From: an uncultured bacterium
GTDB taxonomy: Bacteria; Actinomycetota; Coriobacteriia; Coriobacteriales; Coriobacteriaceae
Direction: 5' to 3'
Length of the DNA: 8,674 nucleotides
Assembly (NCBI GenBank): GCA_905215115.1
Contig: CAJMOP010000085.1
Span: 1-8,674, forward strand
The number at the start of each line of letters is the position of its first letter. Within the stretch, counting starts at the first letter, position 1. Under the pieces are notes generated by a model. That model was not told the DNA's origin. It searched no databases and saw only the letters and a list, made by a program, of their open reading frames with translations. Positions 6,243-8,674 of the stretch are shown here, one piece after another. A program made the translations under genes and the position numbers.

Positions 6243-7029
6243 GATTCTCGCCGTCGACATGGACAAGACGCTGCTCACCGACAAGCGCGTGTTGCCGCAG
6301 GGTCTTGATGAGCGCCTGGACAAGCTCGCCGACGCAGGCATTGTATTCTGCCCCGCCAGCGGACGCCCCGCCCCCAAACTCGAGGAAATGTTCGAGAGCA
6401 TTAAGAACCGCCTTGCTTTTTGTCCCGACAACGGAGCCTGCGTCATCTATCGCGGCAGCTATATCTATAAGAGCAACATCGATGTGGCGCTGTATCAGCA
6501 GGTGCTCACCCGTGCCTCGGAGGACCCGCGTGCCGTTCCCGTCTTGTGCTGCTACGACGAGTTCTATGTGCTCGCCCGCGACCATCAGTACCACGACGAG
6601 ATCAGCGTCTACTACAACACGATCAACTACGTCGATAGCTTTGAGGGCCTTGATATCGAGTCCAACAAGATTTCGATCTTCTTCCCCGCCTACGATGCCG
6701 AGCCAGCGTTTCGCGAGGACTACAGCCCCGAGTTCTCGGACAAACTCTACGTCACCAATGCGGGCCGCGAGTGGATCGACTTTATGAATCTGGGCGTCGA
6801 CAAGGGGTCGGGCGTAGCACATCTCTGCGAGCGCCTGGGCATCGATATCGCCGACGCCGCTGCCGTGGGCGATACGTACAACGACATCCCCATGCTTGAG
6901 CGCGTCGGTCACAGCTTTATCGTGGACAATGCCGAGGAGCATATGAACGCGCATGCCAAGTGGCGTATTCCGAGCAACAACGACGGGGGCGTACTGACGC
7001 TCATCGACGCTATCTTGGCGGCTCGGTAA
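6202..7029 (+). CDS. Cof-type HAD-IIB family phosphatase
   Basis: This 275-residue predicted cytosolic phosphohydrolase belongs to the haloacid dehalogenase superfamily, subclass IIB (Cof/YbiV/YidA type). All four HAD motifs are visible. Motif I is VDMDKTLLT (Asp19 nucleophile, Asp21 acid/base). Motif II is PASGRP with Ser53. Motif III is GVDKGSGV with Lys201. Motif IV is GDTYNDIPML with Asp224 and Asp228 for Mg2+. The 90-190 stretch between motifs II and III is the C2-type cap that sets specificity. Family members dephosphorylate sugar phosphates, FMN or pyridoxal phosphate; the substrate cannot be told from this sequence. GAAAGG (6187-6192) lies nine bases before the ATG. The gene is convergent with polA. 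Confidence 0.9.
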   Translation: MQTYESDTNIGSIKILAVDMDKTLLTDKRVLPQGLDERLDKLADAGIVFCPASGRPAPKLEEMFESIKNRLAFCPDNGACVIYRGSYIYKSNIDVALYQQVLTRASEDPRAVPVLCCYDEFYVLARDHQYHDEISVYYNTINYVDSFEGLDIESNKISIFFPAYDAEPAFREDYSPEFSDKLYVTNAGREWIDFMNLGVDKGSGVAHLCERLGIDIADAAAVGDTYNDIPMLERVGHSFIVDNAEEHMNAHAKWRIPSNNDGGVLTLIDAILAAR

Positions 7030-7040
7030 CGTGGCACGTC

Positions 7041-7170
7041 GGACCTGGCCGGGCGGCGCGGATTAGTTTTTCGTTCGGTCAGGTCCTGGGCTCGCTCGGA
7101 AAGCACATTAAGTGCTTTCCGGCTCGTGCGGAATCTACGAAAAACTAATCCGCGCCGCCCGGCCAGGTCC
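7041..7170. repeat. 130-bp palindromic element with perfect 34-bp arms
   Basis: Positions 7041-7074 and 7137-7170 are perfect reverse complements over 34 bases; the outer 21 or so are extremely GC-rich and the inner part reads ATTAGTTTTTCGT. The 62-base centre holds a second hairpin: a 10-bp stem (7097-7106 with 7112-7121) around ATTAA. CAGGTCCT recurs as a direct repeat at 7080-7087 and 7164-7171, so the left edge (7041-7047) can pair with either copy. No ORF with a ribosome binding site is inside and no T tract follows either end, so it is not a standard terminator. It could be a MITE-like or REP-like element, or a structured RNA. I see no flanking target-site duplication. Confidence 0.85.
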
Positions 7171-7237
7171 TAGGTTTACTTTCCTGCCGCCAAGATGGCG
7201 TCTTGAGTGTCTAGATACTTAGCTGAAATGATTTGAG

Positions 7238-7280
7238 CAGAGGGGAGCCCCTTGTTGGAAGGGGCTCCCCTCTGTTTTGG
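7238..7280 (+). terminator. Strong hairpin terminator between HAD gene and polA
   Basis: A perfect 16-bp stem (7238-7253 with 7259-7274) with a five-base loop GTTGG is followed by TTTTGGTT on the plus strand. It should stop HAD-gene transcripts. On the minus strand the hairpin is followed only by CTCAAATCATTTC, so it may act weakly for polA as well. Confidence 0.8.
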
Positions 7281-7286
7281 TTACTG

Positions 7287-7317
7287 TGGGACAAATTAAT
7301 CAGTAGTGTTTGTCCCA
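7287..7317. repeat. 9-bp inverted repeat TGGGACAAA/TTTGTCCCA
   Basis: TGGGACAAA (7287-7295) and TTTGTCCCA (7309-7317) are perfect reverse complements around a 13-base A+T-rich spacer. It lies 58 bases beyond the polA stop, just after the strong terminator on the plus strand. No T tract follows in either direction. It may form a small hairpin in the polA 3' end or be a protein-binding site. Confidence 0.5.
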
Positions 7318-7374
7318 AATCTTAAGTATGTGGGGGCTTGCGTCTTGGGCGAGCTTGCCTTACGGAGTGCTTCC

Positions 7375-8674
7375 CTATTTCGCGTCGGCCCAGGTTATGC
7401 CGGTGCTGGCTTCGGCGATCAACGGTACGCGGAGGTCTACTACGTGTTCCATGACGTCGCGGACCATGGCGGTGAGGCGCTCGACTTCATCGACGGGGCA
7501 CTCAAAGTCCAGTTCGTCGTGTACCTGCAGGATCATGTGGGCGGCAAAGCCTTCTTCTTCCAAGCGACGGCTTACGCGGGCCATGGCGATCTTGATGATG
7601 TCGGCGGCGGTGCCCTGCATGGGGTGGTTCATGGCCGTGCGCTCACCAAAGCCGCGGAGCTGTGGGTTTTTGGCCTTGAGCTCGGGAATATGGCGTCTGC
7701 GGCCATACATGGTCTCGGCATAGCCCGTCTGCTTGGCTCGCGCCACCACATTGTCGAGGAACGTGCGCACGCCCGGGTAGGCCTCGTAGTAGCGATCGAT
7801 CATATCGCGCGCCTCGGCCATCGAGATGTGCAGCGACTGCGACAGACCATAGGCCTGCTGACCGTACACGATGCCAAAGTTCACGGCCTTGGCGCGGCTA
7901 CGCAGGTCGGGTGTCACCTCGGACACCGGCACGCCAAATACGCGCGCGGCCGTCTCGGCATGGAAGTCCTCGCCCTCGTTGAAGGCGCGCACCAGGTGCT
8001 CGTCACCCGAAAGATGCGCGAGCAGGCGCAGCTCGATCTGCGAGTAGTCCACCGCCAAAAAGACGCTGCCCTCGCCCGCCGAGAACGCCGTCTTGACGGT
8101 ACGCCCCAGCTCCGAGCGCGTCGGAATGTTTTGCAGATTGGGGTCGCTCGAAGACAAACGCCCCGTCGCGGTGATGGTCTGGTTGTACGTGGTGTGCACA
8201 CGCCCGTCACCACGGCGCAGCGGGCCCAGCGTGTCCAGATAGGTCGACTTAATCTTGGACTTCTCACGCCAGTCCAAAATCAGGCACACGATCTCGTGGT
8301 CGCGGGCAAGGTCGCTCAGCACCTTGGCGTTGGTCGAATAGTAGCCGCGCTTGGTCTTTTTGAGGCCCTTGGTCGGAAGTCCCATAACATCAAACAGCAC
8401 GTGCGAGAGTTGCATGGGGCTGCCGATGTTAAAGGTCTCGTCGCCGGCCAGGTCGCGAATGCTGCGCTCGACATCGGCAATCTGGGTCGCCAGGCCCTCG
8501 GACAGACTGTGCAGGCGGTCGGGGTCCACGAGCATGCCCGCGCGCTCCATCTTGGCAAGCACCGGCACGAGCGGCATCTCAATCCCATCGAACACGTTGG
8601 CGGCGTTCTCGCGGGCCATGCGGTCACGCAGCGGTGCAACCAGCGCCAGCGTCAAGGCCGCCGTGCGAGCGGCG
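7375..8674 (-). CDS. polA: DNA polymerase I, C-terminal polymerase domain (5' part beyond window)
   Basis: The frame is open from the right edge to a TAG at 7375, giving the last 432 residues of a protein usually about 870-930 long. These cover the family A polymerase (Klenow) fold used in repair synthesis and RNA primer removal. Counting from the TTG codon at 8655: thumb and template contacts include TATGRLSSSDPNLQNIPTR (162-180). Motif A is DYSQIELRLLAH (203-214) with the first catalytic Asp. Motif B, the O helix, is RSRAKAVNFGIVYG (252-265) with Arg252, Lys256, Phe260 and Tyr264. Motif C is QVHDELDFE (377-385) with the second catalytic Asp. Phe260 matches E. coli Phe762, the residue linked to discrimination against dideoxynucleotides. 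The 5' nuclease and 3'-5' exonuclease-like domains would lie to the right, so proofreading status cannot be judged. TTG 8655 is internal, not the real start. Confidence 0.97.
   Translation of the reverse strand, partial: AARTAALTLALVAPLRDRMARENAANVFDGIEMPLVPVLAKMERAGMLVDPDRLHSLSEGLATQIADVERSIRDLAGDETFNIGSPMQLSHVLFDVMGLPTKGLKKTKRGYYSTNAKVLSDLARDHEIVCLILDWREKSKIKSTYLDTLGPLRRGDGRVHTTYNQTITATGRLSSSDPNLQNIPTRSELGRTVKTAFSAGEGSVFLAVDYSQIELRLLAHLSGDEHLVRAFNEGEDFHAETAARVFGVPVSEVTPDLRSRAKAVNFGIVYGQQAYGLSQSLHISMAEARDMIDRYYEAYPGVRTFLDNVVARAKQTGYAETMYGRRRHIPELKAKNPQLRGFGERTAMNHPMQGTAADIIKIAMARVSRRLEEEGFAAHMILQVHDELDFECPVDEVERLTAMVRDVMEHVVDLRVPLIAEASTGITWADAK

Noticed and set aside
6160..6954. 264-codon minus-strand open frame
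   Set aside because: It is antisense to the HAD gene, which has all four catalytic motifs.

Overview
The window is a mostly ordinary stretch of a G+C-rich chromosome. Gene order, protein sequences and the strong G/C bias at third codon positions fit an actinobacterium of the Coriobacteriia, probably Collinsella or a close relative. That placement is inference from memory of such genomes, not a computed result. Six recognisable genes are present: an L-cysteine desulfidase family gene cut by the left edge (-), rpiB (+), ndk (-), argH (-), argG (-) and polA cut by the right edge (-). There is also a Cof-type HAD phosphatase (+), and two weaker candidates: a 56-residue ORF between argG and argH, and an A+T-richer orphan ORF ahead of the HAD gene.

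Layout. The desulfidase gene and rpiB diverge from a 270-bp gap (768-1037). rpiB and ndk converge on a 175-bp gap holding a hairpin terminator for each. ndk has its own likely promoter at 2149-2177. argH lies upstream of ndk on the same strand but ends at its own hairpin, so the two are probably separate units. argG and argH share a strand but are 520 bp apart. That gap holds a strong GC hairpin and a small ORF with a good ribosome binding site, so the usual tight argGH coupling looks broken. argG diverges from the orphan ORF and the HAD gene, across a region with a 15-bp inverted repeat (14/15 matches, sites about 100 bp apart). The HAD gene converges on polA. Their 345-bp gap holds a 130-bp palindrome with perfect 34-bp arms, a strong terminator and a third inverted repeat.

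Function. ArgG and ArgH catalyse the last two steps of arginine synthesis (citrulline plus aspartate to argininosuccinate, then to arginine plus fumarate). RpiB serves the pentose phosphate pathway, Ndk balances nucleoside triphosphates, PolA acts in repair and Okazaki fragment processing, and the desulfidase degrades cysteine to sulfide, ammonia and pyruvate. They do not form one system. The points worth following up are intergenic: the long palindrome, the paired inverted sites, the small ORF between argG and argH, and the atypical ORF.
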